Shown piece by piece: positions 19,628 through 28,826 of a stretch of DNA of 64,000 nt. The position numbers were made by a program, and so were the translations under genes. The notes below the pieces were generated by a model that did no database searches, was not told the origin of the DNA, and was given only the letters and a program-made list of their open reading frames with translations. How positions within the stretch are numbered: the first letter of the stretch is position 1; every line of letters starts with the position of its first letter. The stretch is from Paracoccaceae bacterium (lineage in GTDB: Bacteria; Pseudomonadota; Alphaproteobacteria; Rhodobacterales; Rhodobacteraceae): the NCBI GenBank assembly GCA_902554885.1, contig CACDPV010000003.1:52373-116372 (forward strand). The letters are read 5' to 3'.

Positions 19628-20098
19628 CTAAACTTCTGAAGGTCTTCCCCATAGTTTCGAGAATTGTCCTACTATTTGATCTCTACTCTGGCGGTAAGCA
19701 TTCAACTTTATTTCACGGGTCTCACCAATACCCGTTGGGTCCATTATAGGCCAGTACTCAACTTTCATGTGGAAAAAACGCGTCAAGTCTAATGCACGCC
19801 TTTGACTTGCGGGAGATAATGCAACCACCAGGTCAAACGACGACAAATCGTCTCCTAAAGCTGCCATTTCATCAAAACTTCTCGATTTGTGGCGGGACAA
19901 CTCAACCTGAATTTCATCACACACAGAGATAGCAAAGCCATCAATTTCTAAATCATTATAAACCCCAACTGATTGAACATAAGTACCTAGGCCATAGAAC
20001 TTTTTCATAATTCCTTCTGCCATTGGCGATCGAACTGCATTATGGTCACAACAAAAAAGTATTGATTGTGGTAACTCCTTAACCATATCAAATACCAA
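19628..20098 (-). CDS. Low-molecular-weight protein tyrosine phosphatase-like protein
   Basis: Arsenate-reductase/LMW-PTP fold, 156 aa. The P-loop is CCDHNAVRSPMAEG, a C-x5-R-S catalytic motif, and the C-terminal acid loop is MDPTG. The frame overlaps the end of the UPF0262 gene by 11 nt; a second start at 20086 (MVKELPQS) would abut it. It is the last gene of the murA-hisD operon. In other Rhodobacterales the next genes would be infA and maf, but here the operon ends. Confidence 0.85.
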   Translation of the reverse strand: MVFDMVKELPQSILFCCDHNAVRSPMAEGIMKKFYGLGTYVQSVGVYNDLEIDGFAISVCDEIQVELSRHKSRSFDEMAALGDDLSSFDLVVALSPASQRRALDLTRFFHMKVEYWPIMDPTGIGETREIKLNAYRQSRDQIVGQFSKLWGRPSEV

Positions 20099-20549
20099 AA
20101 TGGAGGACGCAAATCAGGGTGAATAATCTGCGCGATGTGTCATTATTGATAATAGCTTTTCCATCTAAACGCTCGAGCAAAATACGTGCACCTTCGTCAT
20201 GGATACCGCGTCTAGCCATGTCAATTGTTTCAATTTGCCCAGGCGGTAAATTTTTTACCGCATCATAATAGCTCTCACAAATAGCCCAATAATCTTTTAC
20301 TACCTGCCGAAAAGGTGAGAGTGACATATGAAACTCGATGACAGGGCTACGGTCCTCTTTGGAAACCTCAAAAACTAAGCGCTTTTCCTTGATAGATAAA
20401 ATTAAATGATAAGGCCCAGCCACTGCTGGTACTTCAAATTTATTCTCCTCGAGCAAGTCATATAAAGCAACTTTTCGCTCTTTCTCGATCTCAGAAGTAG
20501 GAGGCGGGCTATGTTTATCATTTAATTCTATATGCGAGATATAACTCAT
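20088..20549 (-). CDS. UPF0262 family protein
   Basis: Conserved alphaproteobacterial protein of unknown function, 153 aa. Diagnostic stretches are HLILSIKEKRLVFEV, FHMSLSPFRQVVKDYWAICE and IDMARRGIHDEGARILLERL. It lies between hisD and the LMW-phosphatase gene, as in other Rhodobacterales. No catalytic motif was recognised. Confidence 0.88.
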   Translation of the reverse strand: MSYISHIELNDKHSPPPTSEIEKERKVALYDLLEENKFEVPAVAGPYHLILSIKEKRLVFEVSKEDRSPVIEFHMSLSPFRQVVKDYWAICESYYDAVKNLPPGQIETIDMARRGIHDEGARILLERLDGKAIINNDTSRRLFTLICVLHFGI

Positions 20550-20615
20550 AAAAATTTCTCTGTAATTTGATTAACTCATATAAACTTGTAACTCATAATA
20601 TCTGATTGAGAAAAA

Positions 20616-21917
20616 TCATTCAGTTAATTTTTTTAATCTAGAGGTAACTGACAAACCGTGAGCTTCCAAACCCTCAGAGCCGGCCAGAGTTTCGATTGAA
20701 GGGCCTATAGATTTGAGTGCATCGGGAGAGACAAAAGTAGTAGTTGTCCTTTTTATGAAATCCATTACTGATAACCCGCTGCTAAACCTAGCAGAACGAG
20801 CTGTTGGGAGAACATGATTAGAACCCCCTATATAATCTCCGACAGCTTCAGGCGTCCAAGCGCCCATAAAAACAGAGCCAGCATTTGAGATCTTTTTTAA
20901 TAGTGCCTTTGGGTTAGAAACGCAGAGCTCTAGATGCTCCGGAGCAATTTTATTCGAAAGCTCCGCGGCTACATTTAAGGAGGGGACGCTGATTATCACA
21001 CCAAAATTTTCCCAGCTTGGCCCCGCAATATTTCGGCGTGCTAAACTTGCAAGGATTTTTTCAACTTCTTTTGCAACTAACTCACCTAGACTTTGATTTG
21101 TAGTAATCAAGATAGATTGCGCATTTTCATCATGTTCAGCTTGACTAAGTAAATCCCAAGCAATCCACTCTGGATTATTATCATCATCAGCGATTATTAG
21201 AACTTCAGAGGGACCCGCTATCATATCTATTCCGACATGCCCAAAGACTTGTCGCTTAGCCGTTGCTACGTAAGAATTACCTGGGCCGGTGATTTTATCG
21301 ACAGCTGGAATAGTTGGAGTCCCATAGGCTAATGCTGCAACAGCTTGCGCTCCTCCAATTCTATATATTTCATCTACTCCCGAAACTTTTGCTGCATAAA
21401 GAACTGCTGGATTTATTTTTCCGTTAGGTGTTGGAACCATCATTGCAATACGCTCCACACCAGCTACTTTCGCCGGTATGGCATTCATAAGCACTGATGA
21501 AGGATAACTTGCCAATCCACCAGGGACATAAATACCTACAGCATCAAGAGGTGTCCACTTCCACCCAAGCTCAATTCCAATATCATCCGTCCAACTTACA
21601 TCTTCAGGTTTTTGCCTCTCATGAAATACCCTTATTCTGTTAGCAGCCAAGTCTAAGGCTTTTCGTTCATCAGATGTTGTTTTGGAGGAAAGTTTATCAA
21701 TTTCATTTTTTGAAAAACTTAGCTCTTCTTTTTTCAATTTAATTTTATCAAACCTATGAGTTAACTCTATAACAGCCTCATCTTTTCGTCTTTTAACATC
21801 TTCTAAAATATCAGAAACTACGCTGTTAACATCCGAACTATCGTTGCGCTCAGAACTTAAAATCTCATCAAAACGCTGATCGAACATTGGATCATCAAAA
21901 TTCAGGAAAACCGGCAT
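20616..21917 (-). CDS. hisD: Histidinol dehydrogenase
   Basis: Zn-dependent NAD enzyme for the last two oxidations of histidine synthesis (histidinol to histidine). It is 433 aa, normal length. Visible signatures are [61 protein letters not shown] with the active-site Glu/His, and GGSNHVLPT. It sits 49 bp downstream of the DUF2948 gene in the murA operon. Confidence 0.97.
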   Translation of the reverse strand: MPVFLNFDDPMFDQRFDEILSSERNDSSDVNSVVSDILEDVKRRKDEAVIELTHRFDKIKLKKEELSFSKNEIDKLSSKTTSDERKALDLAANRIRVFHERQKPEDVSWTDDIGIELGWKWTPLDAVGIYVPGGLASYPSSVLMNAIPAKVAGVERIAMMVPTPNGKINPAVLYAAKVSGVDEIYRIGGAQAVAALAYGTPTIPAVDKITGPGNSYVATAKRQVFGHVGIDMIAGPSEVLIIADDDNNPEWIAWDLLSQAEHDENAQSILITTNQSLGELVAKEVEKILASLARRNIAGPSWENFGVIISVPSLNVAAELSNKIAPEHLELCVSNPKALLKKISNAGSVFMGAWTPEAVGDYIGGSNHVLPTARSARFSSGLSVMDFIKRTTTTFVSPDALKSIGPSIETLAGSEGLEAHGLSVTSRLKKLTE

Positions 21918-21966
21918 TACTTTTTCTCCTAACGAATGTTCTAATTAATGGGTAACCTTAAATTTC

Positions 21967-22455
21967 TCAACCGTCGTAATTCATTGGATGATTCGGTATC
22001 TTTCCGGATTTGGCTTTGTGAGGTCGGGTTACGTCTTTCATAGATAGCTCAATAGCTTCCACTTCACATCTAATAGCACCAAAGTCAGAAAGTAGTAATG
22101 TTAAAAAAATACTATTTTTTGAATGGTTTAAATCCAACTTCAATAAATTCAAAGGTGCATTTATATCTGAACGGTCTATACCTTTGGACGATACATTTAA
22201 AACATTATCGACTATCAGAAGGCTCCTTACCCTTTCTGGGATAGTTTTTTTCATGCTATCTGCTGATTTATTTTCCCAACGGAACCTATTTATTAATAAA
22301 GCTACTTGGCGTTTCTTTTTCGACCAAGCCAAATCCTTAATAAAAAAAATACCATCCTGAAGGATTGAGGAAATTACCTCTAAATCCTCTGGGGTTTCAG
22401 CTCCTAAATATAGCGCGCTATCTGCCCCATCCGAGAAACTCGCATCTTGAGCCAT
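21967..22455 (-). CDS. DUF2948 family protein
   Basis: Alphaproteobacterial protein of unknown function, 162 aa. Recognisable parts are ALYLGAETPEDLEVISSILQ, KKRQVALLINRFRWE and FGAIRCEVEAIELSMKDVTRP. It starts one base after the murA stop, and hisD follows; the triad murA-DUF2948-hisD is conserved in Rhodobacterales. Confidence 0.88.
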   Translation of the reverse strand: MAQDASFSDGADSALYLGAETPEDLEVISSILQDGIFFIKDLAWSKKKRQVALLINRFRWENKSADSMKKTIPERVRSLLIVDNVLNVSSKGIDRSDINAPLNLLKLDLNHSKNSIFLTLLLSDFGAIRCEVEAIELSMKDVTRPHKAKSGKIPNHPMNYDG

Positions 22456-22456
22456 G

Positions 22457-23725
22457 TTACTTTACCCGCTCTACGTTGGCCCCAACATTTTTTAATTTTT
22501 CAACAAGCTTTTCATAACCTCTGTCCAAATGATATACCCTGTTAACTTTAGTTTGCCCCTGTGCGGCTAAACCGGCGAGTATAAGCGAAACGGATGCTCT
22601 TAAATCTGTTGCCATAACTTGGGCACCTTTTAACTTTGAAACTCCTCTCACTACTGCAGTACCGCCTTGAACATCAATTCGAGCACCCATCCGCATGAGC
22701 TCTGGAGCATGCATGAACCTGTTCTCAAATATCGCTTCTTCGAGCTTAGATACTCCATTTGATGTGCACATCAGTGCCATCATTTGAGCTTGTAAATCAG
22801 TGGGAAATCCTGGGTATACGGCAGTTTTTACATCGACCGAATTGATAGTATCCAATTTCCGTTTAACCTTGAGACCATTTGTAGTCTTGGATATTTCAAC
22901 ACCCGCCTCAATAAGCTTGCTACAAAATGCTTCTAAAAGTTCCATTTTCCCTCCTATAAGCTCAACTTCACCTCCAGCTATTACTGGTGCCAGCATATAT
23001 GTACCTAGTTCAATACGGTCCATTATAACCGAGTGTGTTGTTCCATTTAATTTATCTACGCCTCTTATCGTTATTGTATCAGTTCCTTCGCCCGAAATAT
23101 TCGCTCCCATTGACTTAAGACACGTTACTAAATCTACAATTTCGGGTTCCATTGCTGCGTTTTTTAGTTGGGACCTACCTTTTGCAAGACAGGCTGCCAT
23201 AACAAAATTTTCTGTTGCACCCACTGATGCAAACTTTAATTTATGTTCACCACCGACTAACCTTCCTTTATTGGGAGTTTGTGCGTGAAGATACCCATCC
23301 TTTAATTCAATCTCTGCACCAAGCGCTCGTAGGGCTGAAATATGTAAATCCATTGGTCTTGCACCGATTGCACAACCTCCCGGTAATGAAACAATGGCTT
23401 CACCAGCTCTAGCAAGCAGAGGCCCTAGGACTAAATTTGACGCCCGCATTTTTCTAACAATTTCATAATCAGCACGAGTAGTTTTGAGTGCATGACTAGA
23501 TAAAGCTAGCACTAATCCTCCATTAAGGCTTTCCACCTCTACACCAAGCGATTGAAGTAATAGAGACATGGTCCCAATATCAGATAACCTTGGTGCGTTT
23601 GTTAACGTAAGTGGCTCATCACTTAAAAGAGTAGCAGGCATCAACGTTAAACAAGCATTCTTTGCACCGGCTATAGCTATCTCACCATAAAGTGGGCCGC
23701 TTTCTTTAACTATAATGGAATCCAT
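22457..23725 (-). CDS. murA: UDP-N-acetylglucosamine 1-carboxyvinyltransferase
   Basis: First committed enzyme of peptidoglycan synthesis, transferring enolpyruvate from PEP to UDP-GlcNAc. It is 422 aa. Signatures are [12 protein letters not shown] near the N-terminus, the fosfomycin-target cysteine in [19 protein letters not shown], and [14 protein letters not shown]. It is preceded at 5 bp by a 53-aa gene and followed without a gap by DUF2948. Confidence 0.97.
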   Translation of the reverse strand: MDSIIVKESGPLYGEIAIAGAKNACLTLMPATLLSDEPLTLTNAPRLSDIGTMSLLLQSLGVEVESLNGGLVLALSSHALKTTRADYEIVRKMRASNLVLGPLLARAGEAIVSLPGGCAIGARPMDLHISALRALGAEIELKDGYLHAQTPNKGRLVGGEHKLKFASVGATENFVMAACLAKGRSQLKNAAMEPEIVDLVTCLKSMGANISGEGTDTITIRGVDKLNGTTHSVIMDRIELGTYMLAPVIAGGEVELIGGKMELLEAFCSKLIEAGVEISKTTNGLKVKRKLDTINSVDVKTAVYPGFPTDLQAQMMALMCTSNGVSKLEEAIFENRFMHAPELMRMGARIDVQGGTAVVRGVSKLKGAQVMATDLRASVSLILAGLAAQGQTKVNRVYHLDRGYEKLVEKLKNVGANVERVK

Positions 23726-23730
23726 ATAAT

Positions 23731-23892
23731 TCAGTCCTCTAATTTGAACTGGATATCTTTATTATTAGATGAGGTCAGTGCCCTTCCCTGAGCTTGTGCT
23801 TTTCGTTTGGCCATATTTGCCTTCAAAGCAGTCTTTAATCTCTGGTCTCTAGCCTTAACTATTTTTTTTTTTGAATTAATATTTTTATCCAT
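23731..23892 (-). CDS. Small basic conserved protein leading the murA operon (53 aa)
   Basis: A 53-codon frame, too short for usual ORF cut-offs, runs [20 protein letters not shown] onward and ends IQFKLED. It is very rich in Lys/Arg/Ala with a predicted single helix ([20 protein letters not shown]). It ends 5 bp before the murA ATG. Small basic proteins of this type ([21 protein letters not shown]) occur upstream of murA in Rhodobacteraceae. The function is unknown; nucleic-acid binding is only a guess from charge. Confidence 0.7.
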   Translation of the reverse strand: MDKNINSKKKIVKARDQRLKTALKANMAKRKAQAQGRALTSSNNKDIQFKLED

Positions 23893-23904
23893 AGTTAGTA
23901 GTTA

Positions 23905-23922
23905 CATTATGATATCATAATG
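23905..23922. promoter_or_regulatory. 18-bp perfect palindrome between murA operon and tRNA-Thr
   Basis: CATTATGATATCATAATG is a perfect inverted repeat 13 bp upstream of the 53-aa gene start, within the 88-bp divergent region shared with tRNA-Thr. It could be an operator for the murA operon. No regulator can be named. Confidence 0.45.
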
Positions 23923-23980
23923 GTCTAGATTAGACTTGCTTAACTTTCTATTTGGGTCTAAATCGCCATTGTGAGGAGCA

Positions 23981-24052
23981 GCTGCTGTAGCTCAGTGGTA
24001 GAGCGCACCCTTGGTAAGGGTGAGGTCGGGAGTTCAATCCTCCCCAGCAGCA
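23981..24052 (+). tRNA. tRNA-Thr (anticodon GGT), intact; CCA encoded at 24053-24055
   Basis: A complete cloverleaf. The acceptor GCTGCTG pairs with CAGCAGC, the D stem GCTC with GAGC, and the anticodon stem CACCC with GGGTG around loop TTGGTAA (anticodon GGT). The T stem GGGAG pairs with CTCCC, and discriminator A is followed by encoded CCA. The 3' part (24023-24056) is repeated at 28747-28780, marking an island insertion site. Confidence 0.96.
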
Positions 24053-24056
24053 CCAT
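24023..24056 (+). repeat. attL-like core: 3' end of tRNA-Thr
   Basis: 34-bp segment covering variable loop, T arm, acceptor 3' strand and CCA of tRNA-Thr. It matches 28747-28780 at 33 of 34 positions. This is the layout left by a tyrosine recombinase inserting at a tRNA 3' end and regenerating the gene. Confidence 0.85.
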
Positions 24057-24085
24057 AAATTTTCCAATAGAAACAATATGGTGTG

Positions 24086-24101
24086 TAAAAACAGTTACTT
24101 A
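24086..24101 (+). repeat. Left copy of 16-bp inverted island-end repeat
   Basis: TAAAAACAGTTACTTA, 30 bp inside the left core. It matches the reverse complement of 28719-28734 at 15 of 16 positions. Confidence 0.65.
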
Positions 24102-24128
24102 AAAACTAATAAAAATTAATTTGTAACT

Positions 24129-24151
24129 ATAACTAAATGAGTAACTAAATG
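24129..24151 (+). repeat. Left pair of direct repeats (arm-type-like sites)
   Basis: Two copies of TAACTAAATG (in ATAACTAAATG and GTAACTAAATG) with a 12-bp period. The same pair with the same period and orientation is at 28678-28700 near the other end. It resembles arm-type integrase sites. Confidence 0.6.
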
Positions 24152-24260
24152 TTAATTACAACTAGTCTAAAATATTTAATAAGTTTTTAGTTTTGAAGAA
24201 AAATTTTTTATACTACTGGATAATATAGGCACATGGGACACAATAGTAAGCTTTTTTAAA

Positions 24261-26120
24261 ATGGAACTTACACTAGATCAGGCATTACAGAAGGGGATTG
24301 AGGCTCACAAGGCGGGTCAGGTTCAAGATGCTGATCGATATTATACGGCCATACTAAAAGCCAATCCTAAACATCCTGATGCTAATCATAACCTAGGTGT
24401 GTTGGCAGTTGGTGTTGGTAAGGTGGAAGAAGCATTACCGTTCTTTAAGACTGCTTTGGAAATCAATCCAAATATAGAACAATTCTGGCTGAGCTATCTT
24501 GATGCTCTTATAAAATTAAATCGAATGGATGAAGCCAGGTCAGCCTTTGAGCAAGCAAAAAGCAATGGTGCGAAGTGGGATGGCTTTGAGCAAATGGAAA
24601 AGAGACTTGGCACAGCCATTTCCAAAAACTCAAATGCTGAAGATCCATCTCAAGAAGAGCTGAACGCATTAATTAAATTATACAATCAGAACAAATTAAC
24701 TCAAGTCTTTGACAAAGCTCAAAAATTAACAAAAAGATATACCAAAAGCTTGACCTTGTGGAATTTAATAGGTGCAACAGCATCTCAAATTGGACAACTA
24801 GATGATGCAATCCTTGCTTTTCAAAAAGTTCTCTCACTCAAACCTGACTATGTTGAGGCCTATAACAACATGGGCGTTACTCTCCAAGATCAAGGAAAAC
24901 TAGGAGAAGCGATAGAGGCTTTCAACAAGGCTCTCTCCATCAAGCCTGATTTTGCTGAGGCCTATTATAACATGGGCAATGCTCTTAAAAACCAAGGCAA
25001 GCTGGATAAAGCAATAGAGGCTTATAAAAAAACAATCTCACTCAAACCTGACAATGCTGACGCCTACAATAACATGGGCAGTGCTCTCAAAGAACAAGAT
25101 AAGCTAGAGAAAGCAATAGAGGCTTACAATAATGCAATCTCACTCAAACCTGACAATGCTGAAGCCTACAATAACATGGGCAATGCTCTCAAAGAACAAG
25201 GTAAGCTAGAGAAAGCAATAGAGGCTTACAATAATGCACTTTCACTCAAGCCTGATTATGCTGAAGCCTATAATAATGCTACCTTGCTATTAAAAGAATA
25301 TTCCCCGAAGAGTGAAGGATCTCATAGCCTATTTATAACTGATAGCAAGATAAAAAAACTAAGTGAAAGTTTGTTAAAGTCTACATCAAGGTCAGATATC
25401 ATTAATAATATTTTAAAGGGCTTGAGTTATATTGGCGAGGACAATTTTGAATATAAAACCCCTCACTCTCAAATCTATAAACACAACATCGTAGATTTAA
25501 ATTGCAAAAGACACATAAAAATTTTTTCTGAGAAAGACATTATACCTGAGTTCTGTTTTGGATGTTTCAAAGTACAAGTCGAAGTAGCAACATTTATAGA
25601 CTTAGTTAAAGTTACATCACTTTTTTATAAATTTGATTTTGCAGAAGATTTGACAAAGAAGACAATGATTGAACTAAGACCCAATATTTCTGGTTATTAT
25701 AAAGGCCTTATATTTTGTAAAGGTTTAGATCAAGCGCAAGAAGTTAAGAATTTATTGGATATTCAGTTGAAGAAGGTTTTCACCGAAGATACTAAATCAA
25801 ATATAAAAAGAGGTTGCTCTGAATATCCATTGAAGTTTCCTGAATATGGAAAAATCTCTAAGAGGCCTAAATACATGATGAGTTTTCCAAAAGAATGGAA
25901 ATCACTCGAAAGGCAGTTTGACCAAAATGAATTAATAAAGCCAAATGAAAACGTACGGGCATCTTTGCCCGGATTTTGTTTGAGTGATTTCTACATTATT
26001 CAAAAATGGATCGACTATGCAAAGGGAATTGGGGATAAATCAATCATAACTTTTGATAATATGCCCATAATTTTTGGAGACATTTATGAATTGGCTAAAA
26101 AACGAGCTATGACTAGATAG
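24261..26120 (+). CDS. TPR-repeat protein with unrecognised C-terminal domain
   Basis: 619 aa. An N-terminal helical segment ELTLDQALQKGIEAHKAGQ starts a TPR solenoid of about 355 residues. Its 34-residue repeats have the consensus ALSLKPDYAEAYNNMGNALK, with at least eight repeats. Residues about 360-619 form a different, Lys/Phe-rich domain (PEFCFGCFKVQVEVATFIDL, IELRPNISGYYKGLIFCKG) that I do not recognise. The first 733 bases appear identical to those of the gene at 26339, and then the copies diverge. There is no signal peptide. TPR front ends of this kind commonly precede glycosyl- or sulfotransferase modules; what this tail does is unknown. The gene sits inside the tRNA-Thr island. Confidence 0.8.
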   Translation: MELTLDQALQKGIEAHKAGQVQDADRYYTAILKANPKHPDANHNLGVLAVGVGKVEEALPFFKTALEINPNIEQFWLSYLDALIKLNRMDEARSAFEQAKSNGAKWDGFEQMEKRLGTAISKNSNAEDPSQEELNALIKLYNQNKLTQVFDKAQKLTKRYTKSLTLWNLIGATASQIGQLDDAILAFQKVLSLKPDYVEAYNNMGVTLQDQGKLGEAIEAFNKALSIKPDFAEAYYNMGNALKNQGKLDKAIEAYKKTISLKPDNADAYNNMGSALKEQDKLEKAIEAYNNAISLKPDNAEAYNNMGNALKEQGKLEKAIEAYNNALSLKPDYAEAYNNATLLLKEYSPKSEGSHSLFITDSKIKKLSESLLKSTSRSDIINNILKGLSYIGEDNFEYKTPHSQIYKHNIVDLNCKRHIKIFSEKDIIPEFCFGCFKVQVEVATFIDLVKVTSLFYKFDFAEDLTKKTMIELRPNISGYYKGLIFCKGLDQAQEVKNLLDIQLKKVFTEDTKSNIKRGCSEYPLKFPEYGKISKRPKYMMSFPKEWKSLERQFDQNELIKPNENVRASLPGFCLSDFYIIQKWIDYAKGIGDKSIITFDNMPIIFGDIYELAKKRAMTR

Positions 26121-26338
26121 TTTTCCACCGACATAGAATACCTTGATTAGATTAATGTTTACTATTGTAGTCTTATCGTCTTTAACTCTTAAAGTACTGC
26201 TTAAAGGCATTATAGCGCCTGCCATGGATTGAATTTTTACCTTGGGGAGATGCTAGTTAATTTATAAACACTACTATCCTTGCTAATCATTTTGAGTGTA
26301 TTTAAACAGGAAAAATATGTTTAGAAACTCTTATTAAA

Positions 26339-27071
26339 ATGGAACTTACACTAGATCAGGCATTACAGAAGGGGATTGAGGCTCACAAGGCGGGTCAGGT
26401 TCAAGATGCTGATCGATATTATACGGCCATACTAAAAGCCAATCCTAAACATCCTGATGCTAATCATAACCTAGGTGTGTTGGCAGTTGGTGTTGGTAAG
26501 GTGGAAGAAGCATTACCGTTCTTTAAGACTGCTTTGGAAATCAATCCAAATATAGAACAATTCTGGCTGAGCTATCTTGATGCTCTTATAAAATTAAATC
26601 GAATGGATGAAGCCAGGTCAGCCTTTGAGCAAGCAAAAAGCAATGGTGCGAAGTGGGATGGCTTTGAGCAAATGGAAAAGAGACTTGGCACAGCCATTTC
26701 CAAAAACTCAAATGCTGAAGATCCATCTCAAGAAGAGCTGAACGCATTAATTAAATTATACAATCAGAACAAATTAACTCAAGTCTTTGACAAAGCTCAA
26801 AAATTAACAAAAAGATATACCAAAAGCTTGACCTTGTGGAATTTAATAGGTGCAACAGCATCTCAAATTGGACAACTAGATGATGCAATCCTTGCTTTTC
26901 AAAAAGTTCTCTCACTCAAACCTGACTATGTTGAGGCCTATAACAACATGGGCGTTACTCTCCAAGATCAAGGAAAACTAGGAGAAGCGATAGAGGCTTT
27001 CAACAAGGCTCTCTCCATCAAGCCTGATTTTGCTGAGGCCTATTATAACATGGGCAATGCTCTTAAAAACC
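26339..27071 (+). repeat. Duplicate of 24261-24993 (front half of TPR gene)
   Basis: About 733 bp appear identical by eye, starting at the ATG. The next roughly 300 bp are near-identical with scattered substitutions, after which the two genes become unrelated. This indicates recent duplication or gene conversion with exchange of the 3' module. Confidence 0.85.
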
Positions 27072-28552
27072 AAGGAAAGCTCGATAAAGCAATAGAGGCT
27101 TAGAAAAATCCAATCTCACTCAAACCTGACAATGCTGAAGCCTACAATAACATCGGCAGTGCTCTCAAAGAACAAGATAAGCTAGAGAAAGCAATAGAGG
27201 CTTACAATAATGCACTCTCACTCAAGCCTGACAATGCTGAAGCCTAAAATAACATGGGCAATGCTCTAAAAGAACAAGGTAAGCTAGAGAAAGCAATAGA
27301 GGCTTACAATAATGCACTTTCACTCAAGCCTGATTATGCTGAAGCCTATAATAACATAGCCAATGCTCTCAAAGAACAAGATAAGCTAGACGAAGCAATA
27401 CAGGCTTACAAAAAGGCGCTCTTCATTAAGTCCGACTATGCTGAGGCCTTTAACAACATGGGAGTTATTCTCCAAGATCAAGGAAAACTAGGAGAAGCGA
27501 CAGAAGCTTACAGCAGAGCGATCTCACTCGAGTCTGAGTATTCTGAGGCCCATCGCAATCTAAGTTCTATCAAAAATTATAGTGAAGCAGATGAGCAGTT
27601 TATTAAGGTTCAAGAGCTTTATAAACGAGAAGATTTAAGTGAAAATTCTAGGTGCAATTTAAATTTCACATTAGCCAAAATGTATGAAGACCTTGGGGAA
27701 TTGGATAAGACTTTTAGTCACTTAGCTAAAGGTAATGCATTGCGCAAAAAAACACTAAAGTACTCCATAAATCAAGATACCGAGCTTTTCACTAAACTGA
27801 AAAGAGCACAGCCTAATTTATTTAAAAATGCCTTAGACATAAAGGAAAATTCTACTGAACCCTCTCCAATTTTTGTTCTTGGCATGCTCAGGTCGGGCAC
27901 GACTCTTGTAGAGCAAGTAATATCGTCACATTCTGAGGTGACTGGCGCAGGGGAACTAAACTATGTGTCCCGATTTGGAGGATATTTAGTTTTAGATTCT
28001 GCATTAATAAACACTGCTGCTATATTGGAATTTAGAGATAGATACCTATCAGAGGTATCAAAACTATCAGACAGAAATCCATTTGTTACAGATAAAATGC
28101 CACAAAACTTTTATTTTGTACCATTAATTTGTGCTGCTTTTCCTGAGGCAAAAATTATTCATGTGCAACGAAATGCAATTGCCACCTGTTGGTCGAATTA
28201 TAAACAATACTTTGTCTCGAAAAATCTTGGATATTGTTATGATTTAAACGATATCGTTGAGTATTATAGGCTATACAAAGATTTGATGAAGCTTTGGCAA
28301 TCACGATATAGTGATAGAATTTATAATCTAAATTACGAAGACCTTGTTAATGATCAAGAAAACCAAACTAGAAAACTCATCAAATACCTTTGTTTGAAGT
28401 GGGAGGAATCATGTCTATCACCGCAAAAGAATAAACGCAGTGTAAGAACCGCCTCACAACAACAGGTTAGACAAAAGGTCTATAAGGGTAGTTCTGAAGC
28501 ATGGCGAAAATACGAGCCATATCTTAATGGTGTGTTTGATAGCTTAAAATGA
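26339..28552 (+). pseudogene. TPR-sulfotransferase gene broken by two in-frame stop codons
   Basis: Read through, the frame would give 737 aa: a TPR solenoid (first 254 residues identical to the neighbour at 24261), more TPR repeats, then a sulfotransferase domain. The PAPS-binding loop is FVLGMLRSGTTLVEQVISS (about residue 515), followed by VTDKMPQNFYFVPLICAAFP and HVQRNAIATCWSNYKQYF. TAG at 27101-27103 and TAA at 27245-27247 interrupt two Tyr codons of the repeats without any frameshift. A separate 432-aa product from ATG 27254 could still supply four TPRs plus the sulfotransferase. Either this is recent decay or the C-terminal part is used alone. Confidence 0.8.
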
Positions 28553-28677
28553 ACATAAACTGCTTGTCCATTTTCTAGTAACTAACATTTACCTCTGGCT
28601 TGGGGTCATCATGAAGAGCTAAACTGCTACGTAACAATTTGGCGGAGGGTAGTTTTTTTCAAGTTCGAGTAAAAAGT

Positions 28678-28700
28678 GTAACTAAATGTGTAACTAAATA
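28678..28700 (+). repeat. Right pair of direct repeats (arm-type-like sites)
   Basis: GTAACTAAATG and GTAACTAAATA with a 12-bp period, 46 bp inside the right core; counterpart of 24129-24151. Confidence 0.6.
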
Positions 28701-28718
28701 TATATAGGTGGGAATCTG

Positions 28719-28734
28719 TAAGTTACTGTTTTTA
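28719..28734 (-). repeat. Right copy of 16-bp inverted island-end repeat
   Basis: TAAGTTACTGTTTTTA, the inverted partner of 24086-24101, lying 12 bp inside the right core. Confidence 0.65.
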
Positions 28735-28746
28735 TTTTAAATAATT

Positions 28747-28780
28747 AGGTCAGGAGTTCAATCCTCCCCAGCAGCACCAT
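28747..28780 (+). repeat. attR-like core: partial copy of tRNA-Thr 3' end
   Basis: Same 34 bp as 24023-24056 with one G-to-A change in the T stem. No D arm or anticodon arm precedes it, so it cannot be a tRNA. It marks the right end of the 4.7-kb island. Confidence 0.85.
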
Positions 28781-28826
28781 TATTTTGCAGCATTGACCAA
28801 TATTTTATTTTCAAGCAAAGTACGTT

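Noticed and set aside
25016..25290. Tandem DNA repeats as a satellite or CRISPR
   Set aside because: The roughly 102-bp periodicity is the 34-codon TPR repeat inside an open frame.
28747..28780. A second tRNA-Thr gene
   Set aside because: Only the T arm and acceptor 3' strand are present, so it is a recombination remnant.
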